NCBI GenBank assembly: GCA_040255925.1
Contig: JBDZVX010000035.1
Span: 1-21,590, forward strand
Direction: 5' to 3'
DNA: 21,590 nucleotides
Source of the DNA: Nitrolancea sp040255925
Lineage (GTDB): Bacteria; Chloroflexota; Chloroflexia; Thermomicrobiales; Thermomicrobiaceae
Shown: in pieces, positions 15,295-21,590 of the stretch
Layout of the letters: each line of letters starts with the position of its first letter
Numbering within the stretch: the first letter of the stretch is position 1
The notes under the pieces: model-generated
Seen by the model: the letters and a program-made list of their open reading frames with translations, nothing else
Database searches by the model: none
What the model was told of the DNA's origin: nothing
Translations under genes and position numbers: made by a program

Positions 15295-16488
15295 TTGACG
15301 TTGATGCTTGGTCAGATCGAGCAAGTTGCAAAGACGGTCGTGGAGCGAGCGGCCGAAGTCCTCTGCGCGCGGGTATGGGTGATCGACGAAAGACGGGTCG
15401 TGATCGCCAGCAGCGAGCGTGGCGCCATCGGTCTACCGTTCGGGCTCGTCCACGATCCGGAGTCGGATTACGTCCGGGTCCCACTACGCTTTGGCTCGCC
15501 CTCGGCGGAGGTGATCGTCGACGAGCCGGTCAATGGCGAGGTGATTCCCCCACGGCTGGCGCAGGTGTTGGTCGATCTGATCATCAATCAGACCGTGGTG
15601 GTCAACCGGCTGCCGAATCAGCACGAGCTGAAAGACAAATTCATCCACGATCTGCTCCATGAGCCAATCACCGATGAAGCCGCTATTCTCCGTGAAGCCC
15701 AGATTCTCGGAATGGATTTTGCCCCACCGCGCGCGGCGATTCTGATTGATGCCGGAGAGTACATCCTCTCGCCGAATTGTTCCGGCCGGTCGGAGCTGGC
15801 CGAGGCGCGGATCCGGCGGCGCGCACAACTGGTCATCGCCAGTATCGTTGGCTTCTTCGATCTACCGAACGATACGATCTGCGCCTACATCGGCAGCGGC
15901 GAGGTTGCGGTCCTCAAAGCCAGTAGCACGCAAGATCTGGTTGCCTGGACCGACCGGGAAGGCGGTCAGCAGCCGTCCAGCCCTTCCTGGGCGGACCTCG
16001 GTGCCCTCAAGCGGGCCAGCATGGCCCTACTGGCGCGACTCCGGCGGGATGTCAACGCGCCGATCAGTGTGGGTATAGGCCGCTACCATCCCGGAATTCG
16101 CGGTCTGGCCCGCTCCTACCAGGATGCCCGCGCCGCGCTGACGCTTGGCCGCCGTTTTCATGGTCAGAACCAGGTTCATTGTCTCGATGGGCTTGGGATC
16201 GCCGCCTTCGTCGGTGTGTCCGATGAGAGTACGAAGATCGACCTGGCGACCCACCTCCTAAGCCCACTCGACCATGAAGAAGAACTGCTTGAGACGCTGG
16301 ATATCTTTTTCGCGGAGAACTGCTGCCCATCTTCGACCGCGAACCGGCTCTCGATTCACCGGAATACCCTCAGCTACCGGCTCCACAAGGCCACCTCGCT
16401 CACCGGATTGGACCCCCGCCAGTTCGATGATGCCGTCCAGATCCGGCTGGCGCTCCTGCTCCGCTCGCTCCGCTGCACCCGCCGGTAA
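15295..16488 (+). CDS. PucR/CdaR-family transcriptional regulator
   Basis: The 397-aa protein begins with a helix and sensor unit resembling the CdaR sugar-diacid recognition domain (about 1-130: LGQIEQVAKTVVERAAEVL ... PPRLAQVLVDLIINQ). A GGDEF-like domain follows (about 145-300; VNAPISVGIGRYHPGIRGLARSYQDARAAL). The C-terminal PucR helix-turn-helix is at about 333-391 (TANRLSIHRNTLSYRLHK). Members act as ligand-responsive activators or repressors, often of sugar-acid or purine use. The ligand cannot be read here. TTG 15295 is chosen on ribosome-site spacing; ATG 15304 would remove only three residues. Its stop codon overlaps a perfect 18-bp palindrome that precedes the heptose operon on the same strand, which makes local or autogenous control plausible but unproven. 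Confidence 0.9.
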   Translation: MTLMLGQIEQVAKTVVERAAEVLCARVWVIDERRVVIASSERGAIGLPFGLVHDPESDYVRVPLRFGSPSAEVIVDEPVNGEVIPPRLAQVLVDLIINQTVVVNRLPNQHELKDKFIHDLLHEPITDEAAILREAQILGMDFAPPRAAILIDAGEYILSPNCSGRSELAEARIRRRAQLVIASIVGFFDLPNDTICAYIGSGEVAVLKASSTQDLVAWTDREGGQQPSSPSWADLGALKRASMALLARLRRDVNAPISVGIGRYHPGIRGLARSYQDARAALTLGRRFHGQNQVHCLDGLGIAAFVGVSDESTKIDLATHLLSPLDHEEELLETLDIFFAENCCPSSTANRLSIHRNTLSYRLHKATSLTGLDPRQFDDAVQIRLALLLRSLRCTRR

Positions 16489-16505
16489 TTGTGCAATTGC
16501 ACAAT
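16488..16505. promoter_or_regulatory. Perfect 18-bp palindrome, candidate operator
   Basis: ATTGTGCAATTGCACAAT is fully self-complementary and starts at the last base of the regulator stop codon. The AT-rich centre, 9-bp half sites and lack of a following T-run fit an operator for a dimeric regulator better than a terminator. It lies 153 bp before gmhA. Confidence 0.6.
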
Positions 16506-16529
16506 AGCCTGTGTACGGAAAGCGAAGCC

Positions 16530-16565
16530 CCTTGGGCAAATGCCCGATGCATTCCTTCGGGCAAA
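16530..16565 (+). other. Alternative hairpins in the gmhA leader region
   Basis: TGCCCGA (16541-16547) can pair with TCGGGCA (16557-16563), a 7-bp stem with a 9-base loop. Its GCCC can instead pair with GGGC at 16534-16537, a short 4-bp stem. The two pairing partners are near-direct repeats, CCTTGGGCAAA (16530-16540) and CCTTCGGGCAAA (16554-16565). Whether this region is transcribed as a leader of the heptose operon is unknown. Confidence 0.35.
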
Positions 16566-16658
16566 CCATTTATTCTCCGTAATAGAGCCGCCCTGGATTG
16601 CCACGGACGCCGATAAAACCCGGTCATCGTTTCGCCGTGGCTTTGAGGGGAGTATTGT

Positions 16659-17303
16659 GTGACGCACGAGGAGCAGGTTGCTCTAGGGGCGCCTGGTGTC
16701 ATCTATTTCGATGCGATCACGGCCGCGCTGGCGAGCCGCCAATTGGTACTGGACGCGGCGCTGGTGCAATTGAAACTGGGGGCGACGACGCTGGCGGAGG
16801 TCGCGTCACGGCTGGTCGAGACCCTGCGTTCCAGGCACAAGGTGCTGATCGCCGGGAATGGCGGCAGCGCGGCCGGAGCCCAGCATCTCGCGGCGGAGCT
16901 GATCGGCCGCTTCAAGCGCGAGCGGGAGGCTTATGCCGTCCTGTCGCTGACGACCGACACCGCGATCCTGACCGCGGTTGCCAACGATTATGGCTATCAA
17001 GATGTTTTTGCCCGCCAGGTAAGCGGGCTTGGTCAGCCCGGAGACCTGCTGATCGTCTTCAGCACCAGTGGCGAATCGGAGAACCTCGCGCGAGCGACCA
17101 TGGCGGCACGGAAGCAACGGATGGTGACCATCGCGGTAACCGGCGACCGGCTGAGCCGCCTGGAGCGGCTGGCCGACCTGACGGTACGGGTACCGGCGGC
17201 CGATACCGCGCTGGTTCAGGAACTGCACCTGGTCGTGACCCATCTTCTCTGTGACATCGTAGAGTCGGAGCTCGCGGCCTGGAAGGAGGCCGCGGGGTCA
17301 TGA
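16659..17303 (+). CDS. gmhA: Sedoheptulose 7-phosphate isomerase
   Basis: The 214-aa SIS-domain protein converts sedoheptulose 7-phosphate to D-glycero-D-manno-heptose 7-phosphate, the first step of heptose synthesis. Diagnostic segments are GNGGSAAGAQHLAAELIGRF (67-85 region), SLTTDTAILTAVANDYGY (96-113), FSTSGESENLARA (134-146) and VQELHLVVTHLLCDIVE (186-202). By comparison with E. coli and Burkholderia GmhA the zinc/catalytic set H76, E80, Q187 and H195 is complete. The length is close to the family norm of about 190-200 aa, with a slightly longer N-terminus. The GTG start at 16659 has GGGGAG 6 bases ahead. It opens the heptose operon and its stop overlaps the gmhB start by ATGA. Confidence 0.95.
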   Translation: MTHEEQVALGAPGVIYFDAITAALASRQLVLDAALVQLKLGATTLAEVASRLVETLRSRHKVLIAGNGGSAAGAQHLAAELIGRFKREREAYAVLSLTTDTAILTAVANDYGYQDVFARQVSGLGQPGDLLIVFSTSGESENLARATMAARKQRMVTIAVTGDRLSRLERLADLTVRVPAADTALVQELHLVVTHLLCDIVESELAAWKEAAGS

Positions 17304-17983
17304 AACGTCGAGCCCTCTTTCTCGATCGGGATGGCACCCTGGTTCACCCACGGCACTACCCGTCCCGTCCCGAGGAGTTGCATGTCTATACGGGAATCGG
17401 CCGGGAACTCCGGCGATTTCAGGAGGCTGGGTTCCGGCTGGTGGTCATCACCAACCAGTCCGGGCTGGCGCGCGGTCTCTTCTCCAGCGCCGATCTCCGG
17501 CGAATGCACGACCACCTGATTGCCGAACTGACCCGGTCCAGCGTCCGGCTGGATGGGATCTACCACTGCCCGCATCACCCGGATGGGGTCATTCCCGAAC
17601 TGTCGGTGCGCTGCCGGTGCCGCAAGCCGGAGCCGGGCATGCTACTCCAGGCCGCGGCGGATCTCGACCTCGATCTCCGCCGCTCCTGGGTTGTCGGTGA
17701 CATTCTCGATGATGTTGAGGCGGGCAACCGCGCTGGATGCCGGAGTGTCCTGGTCGATCTCGGGACGGAGTCGCCGCCGGACCAGCCGCTCCGCTGGCCG
17801 GACTTTGTCGCGCGGGATACCCGGCACGCGCTCCGGATGATCCGGGCGGTGGAGCAGTTCGGTCCACCCGTGGATCTGGCATATCGTCCCGCGGGCTGGC
17901 AGCGAGTGGCCGGGGGTGTGATCCCACCGCATGTATTCCTGGCCCGGAGGATGACGGGGGAGACCAATGCCCACCACGGTTGA
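17300..17983 (+). CDS. gmhB: D-glycero-beta-D-manno-heptose 1,7-bisphosphate 7-phosphatase
   Basis: The 227-aa HAD-superfamily (IIIA) phosphatase has the nucleophile motif LDRDGTL (D9, acid/base D11), VITNQSG (49-55), the GmhB zinc loop C90-P-H92 with C105-R-C107, the motif III lysine K109 and GDILDD (133-138). It removes the C7 phosphate from heptose 1,7-bisphosphate between the two HldE reactions. Canonical GmhB is about 190 aa. The extra 35-40 residues at the C-terminus (from about 188, PPVDLAYRPAGW...) have no recognised function. The ATG overlaps the gmhA stop by 4 bases, and the 3' end overlaps hldE by 17 bases, so translation is coupled. A related histidinol-phosphatase role is possible by family but unlikely in this context. 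Confidence 0.93.
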   Translation: MKRRALFLDRDGTLVHPRHYPSRPEELHVYTGIGRELRRFQEAGFRLVVITNQSGLARGLFSSADLRRMHDHLIAELTRSSVRLDGIYHCPHHPDGVIPELSVRCRCRKPEPGMLLQAAADLDLDLRRSWVVGDILDDVEAGNRAGCRSVLVDLGTESPPDQPLRWPDFVARDTRHALRMIRAVEQFGPPVDLAYRPAGWQRVAGGVIPPHVFLARRMTGETNAHHG

Positions 17984-19472
17984 TCATGTCCGCCGGTTCC
18001 GGCGGCTTCGCGCGCTGGTGATCGGCGACGCGATGCTGGACAGCTACCTGGAAGGGACCGCCGCGCGGCTCTGTAGCGAGGGGCCGGTGCCGGTGGTGCG
18101 GAAGACCGCTAAGGAGCGGGCGCCGGGCGGTGCCGCGAATTCCGCCGCCAACCTGCGCGCGCTCGGCGCCGGCGTAGCTTTTCTCGGCGTCGCCGGGCCG
18201 GACGCAGCCGGGGCGCATCTCCGGTCGCTGCTGCGGCAACAGGGTATTGATGACCGCTGGCTGATTGAGGACCGGGGCGTGAGTACGCTCCATAAGCTGC
18301 GTATCCTGGCCGATGGGCAGTACGTCGTCCGGTTCGATGAGGGGGATACCAGTCAGTGCTCCGAGGAGGGGCACACGCGCCTGCTCGCTTACATCGATGA
18401 GCTGTTTCCCCGGTGCGATCTGGTCGTGATCTCCGATTATGGCTACGGTGCCGTCTCCGACCGGTTGATCGACCGGCTGCGGGCGCTCCGCGCGGCCCGT
18501 CCGTGCGTGCTCGTCATCGACTCGAAACAGCTTCACCGCTTCCGGCAGGTTGGCGCGACGATCGTGACACCGAACTACCGGGAAGCCTGTCTGACCGTCC
18601 AGCCGTTGAGCCGGGGCGATGACGGCATCCAACAGCCGGGTGTGGATCAGGTTGGGCGCCGGCTCCTGGAGATGATCGACGCGGAATCCGTCGCGATTAC
18701 GATGGGCGGGGATGGCGCCGCCCTGATCGCGCGGGATGGCCCAATCCTGCGCATCCCCGCCCACGCGGTGGCGCTCGTCCATGATGTCGGCGCGGGCGAC
18801 TCGTTCACGGCAGCGGTGGCGTTGTCGCTGGCAGCCGGAGCGAGCCGGGCCGACGCGGTGCGGATCGGGGTCGATGCCGCCGGAATCGCGGTGACCAAGC
18901 GCCGGACCGCGGTTACGTCTCATCAGGAATTGCTCCAGCGGGTCAGTCTTGCCGATCATGCCCTTCACCCTCCGGCTGGGCTACGGGCGGTGGCGGCACT
19001 GGCATCCCGCCTCGACGCCGACCGTTTGGCCGGCCGGACCATTATCTTCACCAATGGAGTCTTCGATATTCTCCACGCCGGGCACGTTCACTTCCTTCGC
19101 CAGGCGAAGGAACTGGGCGACATCCTTGTGGTCGGGGTGAACAGCGACCGGAGCGCCCGGCGGCTCAAGGGGGAGGGCCGCCCGATCAACCGTGAGCGGG
19201 ACCGGCTGGCGCTGGTCGCCGCGCTCGATACCGTGGACCAAGCCATCCTCTTCGATGAGGCGAATCCCGCCGCGTTGATTCGCAAGCTGCGGCCGCACGT
19301 CCACGTCAAGGGTGGGGACTACGACGGCGAATCGCTGCCCGAGGCGGAGGCGGTTCACGAGGTTGGCGGCCGGGTGGTGATCCTGCCGCTGACCGATAGC
19401 CTGAGCACCAGCGGGATGATCGACCGGATTCGCACGCTGACCTTCGATGGTGCGATCGGAGCCGGGGCATGA
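17967..19472 (+). CDS. hldE: Bifunctional heptose 7-phosphate kinase / heptose 1-phosphate adenylyltransferase
   Basis: The 501-aa two-domain enzyme has the usual HldE/RfaE order. Residues 1-325 are a PfkB/ribokinase-type kinase (RAPGGAANSAANLRALGA at 51-68; DVGAGDSFTAAV at 273-284 with catalytic D278) that makes heptose 1,7-bisphosphate. Residues about 355-490 are a nucleotidyltransferase (FTNGVFDILHAGHVHFLRQA at 361-380 with the HxGH motif H370/H373; VNSDRSARRLKGEGRPIN at 391-408; VKGGDY 447-452) that makes ADP-D-glycero-beta-D-manno-heptose. Slightly longer than typical (about 475 aa). ATG 17967 has GGGGGAG 5 bases ahead, inside the end of gmhB. ADP-heptose is a nucleotide-sugar donor for GT9 enzymes, two of which follow directly. 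Confidence 0.95.
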   Translation: MPTTVDHVRRFRRLRALVIGDAMLDSYLEGTAARLCSEGPVPVVRKTAKERAPGGAANSAANLRALGAGVAFLGVAGPDAAGAHLRSLLRQQGIDDRWLIEDRGVSTLHKLRILADGQYVVRFDEGDTSQCSEEGHTRLLAYIDELFPRCDLVVISDYGYGAVSDRLIDRLRALRAARPCVLVIDSKQLHRFRQVGATIVTPNYREACLTVQPLSRGDDGIQQPGVDQVGRRLLEMIDAESVAITMGGDGAALIARDGPILRIPAHAVALVHDVGAGDSFTAAVALSLAAGASRADAVRIGVDAAGIAVTKRRTAVTSHQELLQRVSLADHALHPPAGLRAVAALASRLDADRLAGRTIIFTNGVFDILHAGHVHFLRQAKELGDILVVGVNSDRSARRLKGEGRPINRERDRLALVAALDTVDQAILFDEANPAALIRKLRPHVHVKGGDYDGESLPEAEAVHEVGGRVVILPLTDSLSTSGMIDRIRTLTFDGAIGAGA

Positions 19473-20596
19473 TTGACGAACGCTGGAGCGCCGCGCGCCG
19501 TATTCTGGCTGTCCGGCTTGATAACCTGGGTGACGTGCTGGTCACCACGCCCGCGATCCACGCGGTCAAGGCCGCGCTGCCCGGCGTCGAACTGACGCTC
19601 CTTGCGAGCCCGGTTGGCGCGCAGGCCGGGCGGCTCAATCCCGATATCGACTCGGTGATCGTCTACCAGGCGCCCTGGATGGACCCCTGGCACCGGCTTC
19701 CTCAGGATTGTGACCGGGAGTTGCGGATGATGGCGACGCTCCGGGACCGCCGGTTCGATGGCGCGATCATCTTCACCTCGTTCCGGCAGAGCCCGTTGCC
19801 GGCCGCCTACTTCTGCTATCTGGCCGGTATCCCGCTCCGGCTGGCGGCCTCGATCGATGGTCCCGGCTCGTTGCTGACGACCCGGCATAAGCATCCCGAC
19901 CGGATGATGCACGAGGTGGAACGGGGGCTCGACCTGATCGGCGCGATCGGGCTTCCAACCGCCGACCTGGACCTCGTCCTCCGGGTGCCGGATGGGGACC
20001 GGGATCGGATCAGCGAGCTGGTTCACGCTGAGGGTATCGATCGCGATCGGCCCGTGGCGGTCATTCATCCGGGATGCAGCATGCCGGCCCGGACCTATCC
20101 TTGGGAGCGGTATGCCCAAGTTGGTGATCTACTTGTTGAACGGCTCGGCGCGACTGTCGTGCTGACCGGGACCGCGGACGAGCGGGAGCTGGTCGACCAG
20201 GTCTACGCCCGGATGCGGCCCGGGACGTGCCGGGTGACCTACCGGCTGGCCGGCACGCTTCCCTTCGCGACGTTTTGCGCCTTGATCGAGACTGCTGATC
20301 TCCTCATCACGAATAACACCGGACCGATGCACATCGCGGCGGCGCTTAAGACGCCGGTCGTCACGCTGTTCGCCCTGACCAATCCGCCGGAACAGTGGGG
20401 TCCCTGGCGCGTACCGCACCGGCAGCTCTATCACGAGGTGCCCTGCCGGCTGTGCTACAGCCGGGTCTGCCCCTATGGGCACGAGTGCCTGAGCCTGATC
20501 ACGCCGGAGATGGTGACCGATGCCGCGGAGGAGCTGCTTGCGGCCACGGGCGCCCAATTAACGGCAACGGCCGGCTGGGATGGAGTGTGCCGGTGA
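19469..20596 (+). CDS. Glycosyltransferase family 9 (heptosyltransferase-like)
   Basis: The 375-aa GT-B enzyme has an N-terminal acceptor domain (RILAVRLDNLGDVLVTTPAI at 11-30, LAGIPLRLA at 118-126) and a C-terminal donor domain (VAVIHPGCSMPARTYPWERY at 196-215, VVLTGTADERELVDQV at 230-245, NNTGPMHIAAALKTPVVTLF at 282-301). A cysteine cluster, CRLCYSRVCPYGHECL (326-341), sits near the C-terminus, as in many GT9 proteins. GT9 members transfer heptose from ADP-heptose to LPS core or related glycans. The adjacent ADP-heptose genes make a heptosyl donor likely; the acceptor is unknown. No signal or membrane helix is seen, so it should act at the cytoplasmic membrane face. The start overlaps the hldE stop by ATGA, and its stop overlaps the next gene. 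Confidence 0.93.
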   Translation: MIDERWSAARRILAVRLDNLGDVLVTTPAIHAVKAALPGVELTLLASPVGAQAGRLNPDIDSVIVYQAPWMDPWHRLPQDCDRELRMMATLRDRRFDGAIIFTSFRQSPLPAAYFCYLAGIPLRLAASIDGPGSLLTTRHKHPDRMMHEVERGLDLIGAIGLPTADLDLVLRVPDGDRDRISELVHAEGIDRDRPVAVIHPGCSMPARTYPWERYAQVGDLLVERLGATVVLTGTADERELVDQVYARMRPGTCRVTYRLAGTLPFATFCALIETADLLITNNTGPMHIAAALKTPVVTLFALTNPPEQWGPWRVPHRQLYHEVPCRLCYSRVCPYGHECLSLITPEMVTDAAEELLAATGAQLTATAGWDGVCR

Positions 20597-21590
20597 AGGC
20601 ATGGCCCGATGCCCGGAACATCCTGGTGGTCCGTTTGGGCGATGCCGCCGACGTGCGCGGCCTCGGTCCGGCGCTCCGCGCGGTCAAGGAGACCTCGCCG
20701 GGTGTGCGGCTTACGCTGCTGACCGGCCTTGCCGGCTCAGCTGCCGGGACCGGCTTGCCCTGGATCGACGGCATGATCACCTGGCAGCCAGCCTGGCGGG
20801 ATGCCCGCGCCGAGCGAACGTTGATCGACGAGCTAAACGGGCACGGCTTTGATGCCGCGCTAATTTTCACCGCGCGCGGCGAGTCGCCCCATATCGCGGG
20901 ATATCTCTGCTACCTGGCCGGAATCCCGCTCCGGGCGGGAATATCGCGGGAGTTCGGTGGGCGCATCCTGACTACCGAGCTGAAGCCCGCGCCGGAGACG
21001 TGCTCCGGGAGCGCGCGGAACCGCTGGCTGGTCGAGCAGCTTGGGTTCATCACTGGGAACGGGCGGCTGCCGACTACCAGCGCACTGCCTCCCGCGCTCC
21101 AGCCACCGGAGCGCCGTCCCCGGCGGATAGCCGTCGTACGCGCGCTCCATCTCGGCGACCTCCTGGTGGCGGTACCCGGACTACGTGCCCTCCGGGCCGG
21201 CTTCCCGGAGGCCGAGATCACATTGATCGGGCTGCCGTGGGCGACTGAGTTCGTCCGGCGTTTTTGCCATTGCCTGGACCGGTTCGTGGAGTTCGTGGGC
21301 TACGATGGCCTGAATGAAGTTACGTACGTGCCGGCGCGGACGGAACGCTTCCTGCACGAACAACGGGCCTACGGCTACGATCTCGCGGTGCAGATGCATG
21401 GCAGCGGCCGGGTGAGTAACCCGCTGACGCTGGCCATCGGCGCGGCCGCGACCGCCGGTTATTACGAAGGGACGCCACCGGCCGGACTCACGATTGGCGC
21501 TCCGTACCCTGATGACCAGCCGGAGGTTCTGCGGTACCTGGGGCTGGCTCGCCTGCTCGGCTGCCCGGATCAGGGTGTTGAACTGGAATT
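20593..21590 (+). CDS. GT9 protein with an extra N-terminal GT9 half-domain (cut by window edge)
   Basis: From GTG 20593 (overlapping the previous stop as GTGA) 332 codons remain open to the window edge. Residues 9-135 align along their length with the N-terminal domain of the preceding GT9 protein (NILVVRLGDAADVRGLGPALRAVK; LCYLAGIPLRAG; RILTTELK), followed by a helix like its 148-160 region. Instead of a donor domain, a proline-rich linker (about 160-176) leads into a second GT9 start, RRIAVVRALHLGDLLVAVPG (177-196), which continues as an acceptor domain (YDLAVQMHGSGRVSNPL; GYYEG). The GD motif is intact in the second unit but reads AAD in the first. The frame was translated codon by codon and has no stop. 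The product is probably a heptosyltransferase with a degenerate duplicated half. The C-terminus lies outside the window. Confidence 0.88.
   Translation, partial: MKAWPDARNILVVRLGDAADVRGLGPALRAVKETSPGVRLTLLTGLAGSAAGTGLPWIDGMITWQPAWRDARAERTLIDELNGHGFDAALIFTARGESPHIAGYLCYLAGIPLRAGISREFGGRILTTELKPAPETCSGSARNRWLVEQLGFITGNGRLPTTSALPPALQPPERRPRRIAVVRALHLGDLLVAVPGLRALRAGFPEAEITLIGLPWATEFVRRFCHCLDRFVEFVGYDGLNEVTYVPARTERFLHEQRAYGYDLAVQMHGSGRVSNPLTLAIGAAATAGYYEGTPPAGLTIGAPYPDDQPEVLRYLGLARLLGCPDQGVELE

Noticed and set aside
16488..16505. Palindrome considered as an intrinsic terminator of the regulator gene
   Set aside because: The centre is AATT with no loop, the stem is AT-rich and no T-run follows, so an operator is the better reading.
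17589..18968. Open frame of 459 codons on the minus strand opposite gmhB and hldE
   Set aside because: The sense strand encodes two clear enzymes with intact active sites. The antisense product is low-complexity Arg/Pro/Gly-rich.
1..21590. CRISPR arrays, tRNA/rRNA genes, transposases and phage genes
   Set aside because: I looked for regularly spaced repeats, tRNA-like arms and transposase or integrase motifs and found none.

Overview
The window is GC-rich bacterial chromosome (roughly 60-65 % by eye) with tightly packed genes. The best guess for the source is a thermophilic or moderately thermophilic Chloroflexota of the Thermomicrobia type (Sphaerobacter, Thermomicrobium, Nitrolancea relatives). 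This rests on protein style and on specific features: a secreted amidase with tandem 'FGYPxSEEF...QYFERxRFExHPE' repeats, a GH15 glucoamylase without signal peptide, multi-PAS/GAF kinases, a PucR-type regulator and a CIRCE-controlled dnaJ. The assignment is inference, not proof.

Layout. Positions 1-4629 are on the minus strand: a three-gene operon (DUF2085-like membrane protein, acidic hypothetical protein, two-helix membrane-anchored protein), then a cytoplasmic GH15 glucan hydrolase, then the start of a GT4 glycosyltransferase cut by the left edge. At 4629/4829 transcription diverges to a Tat-exported peptidoglycan-amidase-like protein and a stand-alone dnaJ preceded by a perfect CIRCE operator. 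Positions 8311-8716 hold no gene but contain a 277-bp inverted-repeat (MITE-like) element with a second smaller repeat nested in it. Positions 8717-14861 are minus strand: a SCO1/SenC lipoprotein, and a signalling operon of a four-PAS/GAF histidine kinase, an Rcp1-like single-domain response regulator and a second kinase that carries its own N-terminal receiver domain.

From 15295 to the right edge the plus strand carries a PucR/CdaR-type regulator followed by a translationally coupled heptose cassette: gmhA, gmhB, bifunctional hldE, one complete GT9 (heptosyltransferase family) enzyme and a second GT9 protein running off the edge. Together GmhA, HldE kinase, GmhB and HldE nucleotidyltransferase convert sedoheptulose 7-phosphate into ADP-D-glycero-beta-D-manno-heptose, which the GT9 enzymes would transfer to a glycan. 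No HldD epimerase is visible here, so the D,D-heptose form may be the donor used.

The most notable points are: (1) a complete heptose pathway in what looks like a lineage without classical LPS; (2) the second GT9 protein, which begins with an extra GT9 N-terminal half followed by a fresh GT9 start, apparently from duplication of its neighbour; (3) a perfect 18-bp palindrome between the PucR regulator and the heptose genes, plus competing hairpins in the gmhA leader; (4) the nested inverted-repeat element at 8441-8717; (5) the kinase-regulator-kinase phosphorelay operon.
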